From CAZFVY01 sp964522665 (GTDB lineage Bacteria; Verrucomicrobiota; Verrucomicrobiia; Limisphaerales; CAZFVY01), in assembly GCA_964522665.1 (NCBI GenBank), contig CAZFVY010000115.1, positions 1 through 22,368 on the forward strand: 22,368 nt of DNA. Direction: 5' to 3'. The notes under the pieces are model-generated. The model did no database searches. It had not been told where the DNA came from and was given only the letters and a program-made list of their open reading frames with translations. The first letter of the stretch is position 1. Every line of letters begins with the position of its first letter. The translations under genes and the position numbers were made by a program. Positions 6,939-16,700 of the stretch are shown here, in pieces.

Positions 6939-7919
6939 TCAGCTGGCGCCGATGAGCGGGTCATCACGCCAATACGGGCAACGCACCCACCGCCCGGGCG
7001 CCGCGGCCACAATTTCCGGCGGGGCGACCCGACAATCCGCCCGCGCTTGTGAACAGCGCGGATGAAATCGACACCCGCTCGGCAACGCGTGTAGCGCCGG
7101 AACCGCGCCCGGAATGGCCGGCAGCCATTCGACCGCCGAGCCAAGCTCCGGCACGGAGCGCATCAGCGCCCGCGTGTATGGATGCAGCGGCGCTTTGAGC
7201 AATTCCCGCGCGGGCGCGGTTTCGACGATCTGCCCCGCGTACATGACGGCGACGCGATCGGCGATGTCCGAGACGATCCCGAGATTGTGCGTGATCAGCA
7301 GGATCGCCATGCCGAACTGCTTTTTCAGGTCGCGCAAAAGTTCAATGATCTGGGCCTGAATGGTCACGTCGAGCGCGGTGGTTGGTTCATCCGCGATCAA
7401 CAATTTCGGCCGCGCGGCCAGCGCCATGGCGATGACGACCCGTTGCTGCATGCCGCCGGAGAGTTCGTGCGGATAACACCGCATCCGCGACTCCGGCGCC
7501 GCGATGCCGACCAGCCGCAGCAGTCGAGTGACTTCGGCGTCGGCCGCCAACCCGGGCTGATGCAGCCGCAACGCCTCGCGGATTTGGGCGCCGACACGCA
7601 GGACCGGATTGAGCGCCGCGCCCGGCTCTTGAAATACGTACCCGACCACCCCGCCGCGAATCCGCCGCAGCTCGCGCTTCGACATTCGCAACACGTCGCG
7701 TCCTTCGAGCAGGATCTCCCCGCCGACATAGTTCGCGGGTGGACTCGGCGCCAAACGCGCCACGGAAAGCGCGGTCACGCTTTTTCCCGAGCCGCTTTCG
7801 CCAACCAGGCAGAGCGTCTCGCCCGCCTCGACGCTGAAGGAAACGCCATCCAACGCGCGCAGGGCTTTGGTTCCCCGGCCGAACTCGAGTCGCAGATTTC
7901 TTATTTCGAGCAATGGCAT
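6939..7919 (-). CDS. oppD: Oligopeptide/dipeptide ABC transporter ATP-binding protein, OppD/DppD type
   Basis: The 326-aa product has Walker A GESGSGKS at 40-47, FQEPG at 96-100, the signature LSGGM at 153-157 (the LSGGMQQR form is typical of OppD/DppD), Walker B LLIADE at 173-178 and His211. Its C-terminal oligo_HPY domain has cysteines at 283, 289, 296 and 314, matching those of OppF. The ATG at 7919 gives the family N-terminus MPLLEIRNLRLEFG. The frame stays open back to 8129, but those 70 residues are low-complexity translation of the repeat-rich intergenic region and are not real. It is the first gene of the pair. The usual permease genes (oppB, oppC) and binding protein (oppA) are absent on both sides, so they must be encoded elsewhere or be lost. 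Confidence 0.93.
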   Translation of the reverse strand: MPLLEIRNLRLEFGRGTKALRALDGVSFSVEAGETLCLVGESGSGKSVTALSVARLAPSPPANYVGGEILLEGRDVLRMSKRELRRIRGGVVGYVFQEPGAALNPVLRVGAQIREALRLHQPGLAADAEVTRLLRLVGIAAPESRMRCYPHELSGGMQQRVVIAMALAARPKLLIADEPTTALDVTIQAQIIELLRDLKKQFGMAILLITHNLGIVSDIADRVAVMYAGQIVETAPARELLKAPLHPYTRALMRSVPELGSAVEWLPAIPGAVPALHALPSGCRFHPRCSQARADCRVAPPEIVAAAPGRWVRCPYWRDDPLIGAS

Positions 7920-8011
7920 CGCGCACGGGCATGTTACGGTCGAGCGGCGAATTCGCAAGCGCGCGAGGACCGCGCGACAGAGGTCAACCATTCTTGCGTC
8001 CGCGCCTTCCT

Positions 8012-8031
8012 TCAGCCCCAATCGGGGCTGA
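8012..8031. repeat. Perfect hairpin, 8-bp arms
   Basis: TCAGCCCC (8012-8019) and GGGGCTGA (8024-8031) are separated by the 4-base loop AATC. This compact, perfect stem is the first of a series in the oppD-glpK gap. Confidence 0.75.
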
Positions 8032-8037
8032 GTCCTA

Positions 8038-8074
8038 AAGCCCAAGGATGGCGCCGGGCGCCTTCCTTGGGTTT
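8038..8074. repeat. Long near-perfect hairpin
   Basis: The 15-bp arms 8041-8055 and 8057-8071 (CCCAAGGATGGCGCC against GGCGCCTTCCTTGGG) have one mismatch. A:T pairs on the outside (AA...TT) extend the stem to about 18 bp. Confidence 0.7.
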
Positions 8075-8090
8075 GGCCGCCTTTGCTGGC

Positions 8091-8144
8091 CAACCCCGAA
8101 GCGGGTTGTGGCGGCAGAAAGGGCCTCAACCCGCTTCGGGGTTG
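8091..8144. repeat. Perfect 18-bp inverted repeat
   Basis: CAACCCCGAAGCGGGTTG (8091-8108) is exactly complementary to 8127-8144, with an 18-base loop between. Each arm is itself partly self-complementary (CAACCCcgaagcGGGTTG), so several alternative foldings exist. It resembles the 'caacccc-gaag-gggttg' core of dispersed repeats seen in Planctomycetes and Verrucomicrobiota. Confidence 0.75.
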
Positions 8145-8163
8145 AATCGGGACGGACCAGGGA

Positions 8164-8226
8164 CCCCAGGTAGCCCGCGGCGCGGGACGACCTTGGGCTT
8201 TGGGACGGAATCCTTTCAGGATTCGC
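8164..8226. repeat. Further inverted repeats, possible tail of a dispersed element
   Basis: CCCAGGTAGCCCGCG (8165-8179) can pair imperfectly with CGCGGGACGACCTTGGG, making an interrupted stem. GAATCCT TTC AGGATTC, just after 8200, is a perfect 7-bp hairpin with a 3-base loop. With the repeats just upstream, these give the order of stems expected of a roughly 100-bp dispersed intergenic element. A second copy outside this gap is not visible in the window. Confidence 0.5.
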
Positions 8227-8394
8227 TAACGACGTAGCCCGGCAACACCGACGGGAACGACCATTCCTCAAACAATGGGCCGACACGACTCACAGGGCAG
8301 GATTCAGATGCGTCTGCCCTGCAGCGCGCGCGACGGTGGACAAGCTTGCGGGTTTGCGTTAAGAACTGGCCCAACAATCAGCCCGTTCACGACT

Positions 8395-9888
8395 ATGGAA
8401 CAATTTGTCCTTGCCCTGGACCAGGGCACCACCAGTTCCCGCGCGATTCTTTTTGACCGGGCCGGAGCGATCCGGTCGGTGGCGCAGCGCGAATTCACGC
8501 AGTATTATCCGCAGCCCGGTTGGGTCGAGCACGACCCGGAGGAGATTTGGTCCACGCAGGCCGGCGTCATGGCGGAAGCGGTGGCGCGCGGCGGCGTCGA
8601 TTTCACGCAAGTGGCGGCCATCGGCATCACGAATCAGCGCGAGACCACGGTGGTCTGGGATCGCCAGACCGGCAAGCCGATCCATCGCGCCATCGTCTGG
8701 CAGGATCGTCGAACCGCCGAGACGTGCGACGCGTTGAAGAAGGCGGGTCTGTCAGAGCTGATCGCGGAGAAGACCGGGTTGGTGATCGACGCCTATTTCT
8801 CGGCGACGAAAGTAAAATGGATCCTGGAGAACGTCGCCGGCGCGCGGCAGGCCGCGGCGGACGGCAAACTGGCCTTCGGCACGATCGACACCTGGCTCAC
8901 CTGGAAACTGACCGGCGGCCAAACCCACGTCACCGACGTGAGCAACGCGAGCCGCACAATGCTCTACAATATTCACACGCGCGAGTGGGACGATGACCTG
9001 TTGAACATCTTTGGCGTGCCGCGCGCGATGCTGCCGGAGGTTCGCTCGTCGAGTGAGCGCTACGCGGAGACATCCGGGAGCGTCTTCAACGCGCGCGTGC
9101 CGATCGCCGGGATCGCCGGCGACCAACAGGCGGCGTTGTTCGGCCAAATGTGCCTCGAACCAGGCATGTTGAAACACACTTACGGAACCGGCGGTTTCAT
9201 GATGCTCAACACCGGCGAGCGCCCGATCCAGTCGCGCAACAGCCTGTTGACGACCATCGCCTGGCAATTGGGCGACCGCGTCACCTACGCGCTAGAAGGA
9301 AGCATTTTCATCGCGGGCGCGGTGGTGCAATGGCTGCGCGACGGCCTCGGGCTTATCAAGAGTTCCGGCGAGGTCGAGACGTTGGCGGCCACGGTACCCG
9401 ACAACGGCGGGTTGTATCTGGTGCCGGCGTTCGCGGGGTTGGGCGCGCCGCACTGGGATCAATTCGCGCGCGGGACAATCGTCGGGATTACCCGCGGGAC
9501 GACCGCCGGTCATTTCGCCCGCGCGGCGCTCGAGAGCATCGCCTATCAGACGGCCGACGTGTTGCGCGCGATGGAGGCGGACTCGGGCATTCCGATCAAG
9601 GAACTCCGCGTGGACGGCGGCGCGGCGGTCGATAACTTGCTCATGCAATTCCAGGCCGACGTGCTCGGCGCGCCGTTGGTCCGCCCGAAAATCCACGAGA
9701 CCACCGCGCTCGGCGCCGCGTACCTCGCAGGGTTGGCGACTGGCTTCTGGCCCGATGTCGAGGCGATCAAAAACCAGTGGCAGCGCGACCAGGAATTCCG
9801 GCCGTCCATGGACGCCGCCAAAGTCGCCGAATTGACCGCGAAGTGGCGCCGCGCCGTCGAGCGCGCCAAAGGCTGGCTGCAACCCTGA
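8395..9888 (+). CDS. glpK: Glycerol kinase
   Basis: The 497-aa product is full length for the FGGY family and phosphorylates glycerol to sn-glycerol 3-phosphate using ATP in the cytoplasm. Visible hallmarks are the N-terminal phosphate loop LALDQGTTSSRAI (6-18), NQRETTVVWD (80-89) with the glycerol-contacting Arg-Glu, FGGY signature 1 in YFSATKVKWIL (134-144), DTWLTWKLTGG (165-175), GDQQAALFG (242-250), signature 2 around GTTAGHFARAALESIAYQ (368-385), and the adenine-binding VDGGAAVDNLLMQFQADVL (407-424). The ATG at 8395 is chosen because MEQFVLALDQGTTSS is the normal family start. The 40 residues upstream in frame are non-homologous. No Shine-Dalgarno is apparent. glpF follows after 31 bp, forming a classical uptake pair. 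No glpD, glpA or glpR is nearby. Confidence 0.97.
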   Translation: MEQFVLALDQGTTSSRAILFDRAGAIRSVAQREFTQYYPQPGWVEHDPEEIWSTQAGVMAEAVARGGVDFTQVAAIGITNQRETTVVWDRQTGKPIHRAIVWQDRRTAETCDALKKAGLSELIAEKTGLVIDAYFSATKVKWILENVAGARQAAADGKLAFGTIDTWLTWKLTGGQTHVTDVSNASRTMLYNIHTREWDDDLLNIFGVPRAMLPEVRSSSERYAETSGSVFNARVPIAGIAGDQQAALFGQMCLEPGMLKHTYGTGGFMMLNTGERPIQSRNSLLTTIAWQLGDRVTYALEGSIFIAGAVVQWLRDGLGLIKSSGEVETLAATVPDNGGLYLVPAFAGLGAPHWDQFARGTIVGITRGTTAGHFARAALESIAYQTADVLRAMEADSGIPIKELRVDGGAAVDNLLMQFQADVLGAPLVRPKIHETTALGAAYLAGLATGFWPDVEAIKNQWQRDQEFRPSMDAAKVAELTAKWRRAVERAKGWLQP

Positions 9889-9919
9889 ACGCCGCCGCAG
9901 AACTCAATCGATTAATTCT

Positions 9920-10627
9920 ATGAACTCATTTTGCGCCGAATGGCTCGGAACCACGCTGCTCATCCTGCTCGGCGACGGCGTCGTCGCCAACGTCGTGCTC
10001 AAGGGCACCAAGGGGAACAATGCCGGTTGGATCGTAATCACCTTTGGTTGGGCGATGGCGGTCTATGTCGGCGTGGTGGTCAGCGCGGCCGCGAGCGGGG
10101 CGCATCTGAATCCGGCGGTGACCGTGGCGCTGGCGGCGGCGGGCAAATTCCCCTGGGACCGCGTGCCCGCCTACCTTTGCGCGCAGACGCTCGGCGCCTG
10201 CCTGGGCGCGGCGCTAGTCTGGATCAACTACCAAGACCACTTCGCCGCCACGCCGAGCCAGGGCGACAAGCTCGCGGTCTTCTGCACCGGACCGGCCATC
10301 CGCAACCCGGCGCTCAATTTGATTTCCGAAATCATCGGGACCTTCGTTTTAGTGTACGCGGTCCTGCACTTCACCAGCCCGAAGGATGGCCTCGGGTCGC
10401 TCGACGCCTTGCCGGTGGCGCTGGTGGTCCTCGTGGTCGGGCTTTCCCTCGGCGGCACGACCGGCTACGCCATCAACCCGGCGCGCGATTTCGGTCCCCG
10501 GCTTATGCATGCGTTGCTGCCGATCCCGGCCAAAGGCGCTAGCGACTGGTCGTACGCCTGGATTCCCATCGTCGGCCCGATCATCGGCGGCCTGCTCGCG
10601 GCGCTGGTTTACCACGAGGTTCTCTGA
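9920..10627 (+). CDS. glpF: Glycerol uptake facilitator (aquaglyceroporin, MIP family)
   Basis: The 235-aa product has six membrane helices and the two half-helix NPA motifs of the MIP family: HLNPAVT at 62-68 and INPARDFGPR at 185-194. The Asp after the second motif (NPARD) is the marker that separates glycerol facilitators from water-specific aquaporins. Arg189 and Trp44 (in TFGWAMAVY) match positions lining the selectivity filter of GlpF. It allows passive entry of glycerol across the inner membrane, and GlpK then traps it as glycerol 3-phosphate. The gene is 31 bp downstream of glpK on the same strand and is surely co-transcribed with it. The usual enterobacterial order is glpF-glpK, so the order is reversed here. 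The gene converges on the giant secreted-protein gene, with an 83-bp gap in which I see no strong terminator. Confidence 0.95.
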   Translation: MNSFCAEWLGTTLLILLGDGVVANVVLKGTKGNNAGWIVITFGWAMAVYVGVVVSAAASGAHLNPAVTVALAAAGKFPWDRVPAYLCAQTLGACLGAALVWINYQDHFAATPSQGDKLAVFCTGPAIRNPALNLISEIIGTFVLVYAVLHFTSPKDGLGSLDALPVALVVLVVGLSLGGTTGYAINPARDFGPRLMHALLPIPAKGASDWSYAWIPIVGPIIGGLLAALVYHEVL

Positions 10628-10710
10628 GTTCGCCCGAGGGTGGACGAAAGCGCGAACGGTTCAACCGGTTTGCCCGCTCGGAATAACCGGCGATCCGCGC
10701 CACCGCTTCG

Positions 10711-13700
10711 TCACGGATAAACCGTGCGATAGAAACGCGTGCCGGCGGCGCTGGTGTCAACGTAGGTCACCGTGCCGGTGGCGTCCGCGGTGGCTTGGCC
10801 CAGAGTCGTCCAGGTGGGATTAACTAAATCCGTTGTGAACTGGACGGTGTAGGTGCGGAAGGGAATGCCCGTGAAAGTCACCTGATAACTCCCACCACCG
10901 AGATTCTGAATGCTGGAGACGTTTTGCGAAGGGGCATTGTCCGGAATGATGGTGATGTTCGCCGTGCCGGTGGTGGTCCCGCCGTAGCCGTCGCTGATCG
11001 TGTAGGTGACCGTATCGGCGTTGGTCGAGCCGGGCGCGGGCGTATAGAATAACCAGCCCTGGTCCAACGTGACCGTCGCTCCGTCAGGCGTGGGCGAGAC
11101 CACCGCGCTGACCGTCAGCGAATCATTGTCCGGGTCGCTGGCCCCGGCGACCAAATCGGCGAAGGCGATTTTCGTGCCTTGCGTTGGGGGCCGTTGCACC
11201 GCCAGCGCGGGCCCCGCGGTCGGCGAATGATTCAACAAGCGGGCCGTGACTTTGCTGGAGCTGTTGCTCACGGTTGGCGCCACGCCGTCGCTCACCGCTA
11301 CCGTGAAGATGGTCGTGTTGGTCGCCGTATAGGTGTTGGGCGGCGTGAAGATCAACAGGCTCGGATCGATGCTCGGCGCGTAGCTCAAGCCCCGGATGGC
11401 CGCCACGCACGCCGCCGCCGTTCCCGAGAACTGATAGACCCCGGGCGCCGGGTTGCCGAACCCAGTACTGGCCAAAGTGGCCGCGGTGAACGCCCCCTTG
11501 TTAGTCGCGTCGAGCGTTATCGTAACCGCCAAGATCTGCGCCGGCGTGTCCACATCGGTGATCCCCAGGCGCACGAACGGCGAAACCGAGTTCTTGGCGT
11601 TGGCCGTCACGGTGACGGCCCCCGAGACGACCGGCGGGGTGTTTACCGTGAAGGTCGCGCTCGGCCCGGCCGCCGCGGCGAGATTGCCTACGGCGTCGCT
11701 CGCCGTGCCCGCCGCGATCGCGATGCCCAGAGCGCCACTGCCGCTCACCCCGCTCACGGTCACCGTGTAGTTCGTCCCGCCGCCGGTTACGCTGACCACG
11801 CCGTTCGCCGTGCTCGTGGCGTTCAAGGTCACGTTGGCCGCGGTCAAGCCGCCGCTGGCGAAGTTCGGATCGGCGTAGGTGACCGTATAACTCACGCTCC
11901 CGCCCACCGGAGTAAAGGTGGCCGAGGGGGCGCTGATCGTGATCGCCGGTCCGGTGTTGTCCACGGTGAAAGTCGCGCTCGGTCCGCTGTCCGGAGCCAA
12001 GTTGCCCGCCAGGTCAAACGCGCTGCCCGCCAGGATGGACAAGCCGAGCGTGCCGTCGCCGGTGATATTGCTCACGGTGATCGTCCAGACCAGATTACTG
12101 CCGCTCACGCTGACCGTTCCGCCGGCCGTGCCGGTCGCGTTCAAGAGCACGTTCGTGGCGTTAAGCGTCACGTTGGTAGCGGCCAACAGGACATTCGTTC
12201 CGTTCTGAACCAAGTTCGTGCCTAACACCGTCCAGGAGTTAAAATTGGTGTCGGCGTAGGTCAGCGTGTAGGTGACCGCGCCGCCGCTGGTCAGGTTGGT
12301 CGAAGGCGCGCTCAAGCGCAGCGTCGGCCGCGTGTTGTCCACCGTAACCGGCGCGCTCGGACCGGCTGCCGGCGCCGCGTGGCCGAACTGATCGACCGCC
12401 GTGCCCGCCGCGACGCTGAGACTCAGCAGACCGTCACCGCTGATGTTCGTCACCGTCACGGTGTAGCTCGTTCCGCTGCCGGCGAGCAGCAAGGTCCCGG
12501 TGGCCGTGCCGTTGGTATCGGAGTTCAATTTCAGATCGGATAGACTCAGACTGCTCGAACCAAAGTTCGCCGAGCCGTAGGTGATGGTGTAGCTCACCGC
12601 GTTGGTCGAGGTGTAGAGCGCGGACGGCCCCGTGATCGTCAGGGTCGGCGCAAGGTTGAAGACGCTGAAGGTCGCGCTCGGCCCCGCCGCCGCCGCCACG
12701 TTTGCGACGGCGTCGCTGGCGGTCCCGGCCGCTAAGGAAATACCCAACGTACCCGTGCCGCTGATATTCGTGACGGTGACCGTGTAGCTGGTACCGCTGC
12801 CGCTCAGAATGATCGCTCCCGTCGCGCTGCCAGTAGCGTTCAAGGTCACGTTGCCCGGGTTCAGCGTGCTGGCTTGAAAGTTCGCGTCGGTGTAGCTGAC
12901 GATGTAACTGACCGCGTTGGTCGAGGTTTGCGTCGCGGACGGCGTGCTAATCGTGACGACCGGCGCCGTGTTATCCACCGTAAACGTCGCGCTCGGCCCG
13001 GCGGGACCTGAACGATTGCCCATCTGATCGATCGCCGTGCCGGCGCCGACCGAAATGCCCAGCGTACCGTCACCCGTAATCCCCGAGACCGTCACCAGAT
13101 AATTGGTCCCACTCGGGGCCACGCTAACCGTTCCGTTCGCCGTGCCGGTTTTGTTCAAGGTGACGTCGGCCGCCGTCAACGTCGTCGCGCTCAGATTTGA
13201 ATCGCTGTAGCTGACCGTATAGGTAACCGCGTTGGTCGCGGTCAGCGCCGCCGACGGCCCGCTGATCGTAATCGCCGGCCGAACGGCATCCACGGCGAAG
13301 GTCGCGCTCGGACCCGCCGCCAATGACAGATTGCCCACGGTGTCGCTGGCCGTGCCCGGCGACAACGAAATACCCAACGTGCCCAAGCCGCTCAGGTTGG
13401 TCAGCATCACGGAATAATTGGTCCCGCTCCCGCTCACGATGACCGACGCGTTGGCCGTTCCAGTTTTGTTCAAGAGCACGTTGGCCGCGGTTAACGTGCT
13501 GGCGCCAAAGTTCGGATCGGAGTAGGTGACATTGTAGGTCACCGGATTGGTCGAGGTCGAAGCCGCTGAAGGCGCGCTGAGAGTGATCGCCGGACCGGTA
13601 TTATCCACCGTCACGGCGTCGCTCGGACCACCGGCCAACGCCGGATTATTGGCCAGATCTGTCGCCGTGCCTCCCGGGATTGAAATCGCCAACGTCCCGT

Positions 13701-16700
13701 CACCGGTGATGTTCACGATGGTCACGTAGCGCGTCGTCCCGGAGCCGGCGAGCATGACGGTACCGTTGGCGGTGCCCGTGGTCTTGAGGATGACATCACT
13801 CGGCGTCAGGCTGCATTGCTTGAAGTTCAGATCAAAGTACTGAAGCTGAAACGAAACCGAGCCGCGCGCGGTGAGCGCCGGATTCGGCCCGAGAATGTTC
13901 AGCGACGGAGGCGTGTTGTCGGTGATAAAGGTCGCGCTGGGGCCGGCTGCCGGGGCGAAATTGCCCGCGATGTCGCTCGCCGTGCCAGGCGCGATTGATA
14001 TTCCCAACGTGCCGTCGCCCGTCAGATTTGAAATGGTCACCGTGCGCGTCGTCCCGCTCCCGGGGGAGACGCTGATCGTGCCGTTGGCGGAGCCGGTCTT
14101 ATTGAGCGTGACGTTCGCGGCCGTAAGCGTGCTCGCGTTGAAGTGCGCGTCCGCATAGGTCACGGTATAAGTGATCGGGCCGCCATTGGTAATGGTTAAA
14201 GATGGAGCGCTGATGACGATCGTAGGCGCGGTATTATCCACCGTAAACGTCGCGCTTGGCGCGGCCGCTGGCGCCAGATTACCAGCCAGGTCACTGGCCG
14301 TGCCCGGCCCGATCGTAATGCCCAAGGTTCCGTCCCCAGTCAGGTTAGAAATAATTACCGTCCGTGAGGTCCCGTTGCCCGGTACGACGCTGACTGTGCC
14401 ATTGGCCGAGCCGGTCTGATTGAGCGTGATATCGTTGGTGGTCAGCGCGCTCGCGTTAAAGTTCAGGTCCGCGTAAGTCACCGTGTAAGTGATCGGGCCG
14501 GTATTGGTGATGGTTAACGACGGCGCGCTGATCGCGACGGTCGGACGCGTGTTATCCACCGTAAAGGCGGCGCTGGGTCCGGCGCCCGGGGCCAGGTTGC
14601 CGGCCAAATCACTCGCCGTGCCCGCCGCGACCGAAATGCCCAGCGTGCCGTCGCCCGTGGTGTTGGAGATCGTCACCGTCCGCGTCGTACCCGAGCCGGA
14701 GACGCCCAACGTCCCCGTCGCCGTGCCGGTGGTGTGCAAGGTGATGTCACCGGTCGTCAGCGTGCTGGCGTTAAAATTCAAATCGGAATAGGTCACCGTA
14801 TAGGAAATCGGACCGTTGGTCGTGTAATTGGCCGAGGGCGCGCTTATGGCGATTGTAGGCCGCGTGTTATCGACGATGAAGGTCGCCGTAGGACCCGCCG
14901 CGGGCGTAAGATTCCCCGCCAAATCGCTGGCCGTGCCCGACGTGATCGATATCCCGAGCGTACCGTCGCCCGTCGTGTTAGAAATTGTCACCGTCCGTGT
15001 CGTGCCCGAGCCGGAGACGCTCAACGTCCCGGTCGCCGTCCCGGTCGTGTTCAAAGTAATGTCATTGGTTGTCAGCGTGCTGGCGTTGAAATTCAAGTCC
15101 GCGTAGGTGACCGCGTAAGTGACTGGGCCGTTGGTGGTGTAACTCGCCGAGGGGGCGCTGATGGCGATCGTCGGCCGCGTGTTATCCACGGTGAAGGTCG
15201 CGCTTGGATTGGACGCTAGAGCCAGATTGCCCGCCAAGTCACTGGCCGTGCCCGCCCCAATCGAGATGCCTAGTGTGCCGTCGCCTGACGTGTTGGAAAT
15301 CGTCACGGTGCGCGTATTCCCCGAGCCGGAGACGCTCAAGGTTCCCATTGCCGTGCCGGTTTGGTTCAACGTAACGTCATTGGTCGTCAGCGTGCTGACG
15401 TTGAAGTTGAGGTCCGTGTAAGTCACGGTGTAAGTGATGGGACCGTTGGTCGTGTAATTGGCCGACGGCAGACTAATCGCGATTGTGGGCCGCGTATTGT
15501 CCACGACGAAGTTCGCGCTGGGATTGGAAGCGGTCGCAAGGTTGCCGGCCAGATCGACGGCTGTGCCCGCCCCAAGCGAGAGGCCCAGCGTGCCGTCGCC
15601 AGAGGTGTTTGAGATGGTCACCGTCCGATTCGTACCGGAGCCTGCGACGCTTAAGGTCCCCGTCGCCGTGCCGGTCGTGTTCAAAGTGAGGTCGTTGGTC
15701 GTTAGCGTGCTGGCGTCGAAGTTGACGTCGGTATAGGTCACGGTGTAGCTGATCGGACCATTGGTCGTGTAACTCGCCGAAGGCCCGCTGATCGTTAGCG
15801 CCGGTTGCGTTTTGTCGATGGTGTAGGCCGGGCCGTTAAACGGCAGAATATTGACCAGGGTCGGGCTGATCCCAGCCGGGCTGGACACGTCCAGTTGCAA
15901 AGGGCCATCACCGGTTCCCGTGGTCGCCGTCACCGTCCAGTTCGTGCCGGAACCGGTGACGCTCGTAATCGCGGCGCCACTCAAAGTCGGCAGGAGCGAA
16001 AAATCGGACGCCGTCACACCGGTCACCGGATTCGAAAAGTTTACCGTCCAACTCACCGTGCCCGCGTTGGAATAAAGTCCGGTCGCGCGCGTGATCGCCG
16101 TCACGATCGACCCGACCGCGAACGTCTCGCTCGGCCCCGCCGCCGGAGCCAGGTTGCCGGCGGTATCGGTCGCCGTGCCCGCGCCGATGGAAATGCCCAG
16201 CGCGCCAATGCCGGAGATACTCGAGATCGTGACCGTCCGCGTCGCGCCGCTGCCGCTCACCGCGACCGAGCCAGCCGCCGCCGTGCCGGTCGGGTTGAGC
16301 GTTATGTCGGCGACGCCCAGCGTGCTCGCGTTAAAATTCGGATCAGCGTAGGTCACCGTGTAAGTGACCGGACCGCTGACGGTGCCCGAGACCGAGGGCG
16401 AGCCGATCGTGACGGTCGGGGCCGTCGTGTCGATCACCAGATTCTTATTCGCCGACAACGAATGGGCCGCACCCGGAGTGGCCAGCGTCAAAATCGCGTC
16501 GTTGCCCGCCAGGTCCTGGATCGTACCGCCGCCGAGACTCAAGGCGCCGCTGGAGCTATAGTCCAACGCCGCGCTGTTGTCGCCCGCCGCGACCGTATTG
16601 GTAAACGTCAGCGTAGCCGTGCCGCTTCCACCGGCGTAGGTGGCTGTCCCGCCGGAGTTGAGCGCCAGCGTTGGAGCGCCCGTCACCGTCACGACCTCAT

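Larger units (their letters stand above)
7920..8394. other. Intergenic, hairpin-rich region between divergent oppD and glpK
   Basis: This 475-bp stretch holds several inverted repeats (listed separately) and no credible gene. Frames that run into it from oppD and glpK are extensions past the true ATG codons. Promoters for both divergent genes must lie here, but I cannot assign boxes with confidence. Confidence 0.7.
11641..15807 (-). repeat. Thirteen consecutive Ig-like coding repeats, mostly exactly 315 bp
   Basis: Using the conserved 'VDNT' junction, unit boundaries (high to low coordinate) are 15807, 15492, 15177, 14862, 14547, 14229, 13911, 13596, 13281, 12966, 12651, 12330 and 11952, ending at 11641. 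Nine units measure exactly 315 bp. The others are 318, 318, 321, 378 and 312 bp minus none lost in frame, so every length change is a multiple of three. Units are joined without linkers. Five more main-type units, four second-type units and one Big-type unit lie between 15808 and about 18975 in mixed order. Confidence 0.85.

Noticed and set aside
6063..7052. Plus-strand open frame of 329 codons across the oppF gene
   Set aside because: It is the antisense shadow of an ATPase with all Walker, signature and switch motifs on the minus strand.
7920..8129. N-terminal extension of OppD by 70 residues
   Set aside because: The extension translates hairpin repeats and is unlike any OppD. The ATG at 7919 gives the family-standard N-terminus.
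8012..8226. CRISPR array
   Set aside because: The repeats are inverted pairs of differing sequence and length, without regular spacers or cas genes.
7182..8237. Plus-strand open frame of 351 codons across oppD and the hairpin region
   Set aside because: It is antisense to a well-supported gene, rich in Arg, Gln and His, and has no recognisable domain.
8275..8394. N-terminal extension of GlpK by 40 residues
   Set aside because: Glycerol kinases start a few residues before LALDQGTTSS, as given by the ATG at 8395.
11641..15807. DNA-level satellite or assembly artefact
   Set aside because: Units differ by many substitutions, keep the reading frame throughout and vary in length only by multiples of three, as expected of selected coding repeats. 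A collapse or expansion of the four most similar units cannot be excluded without reads.
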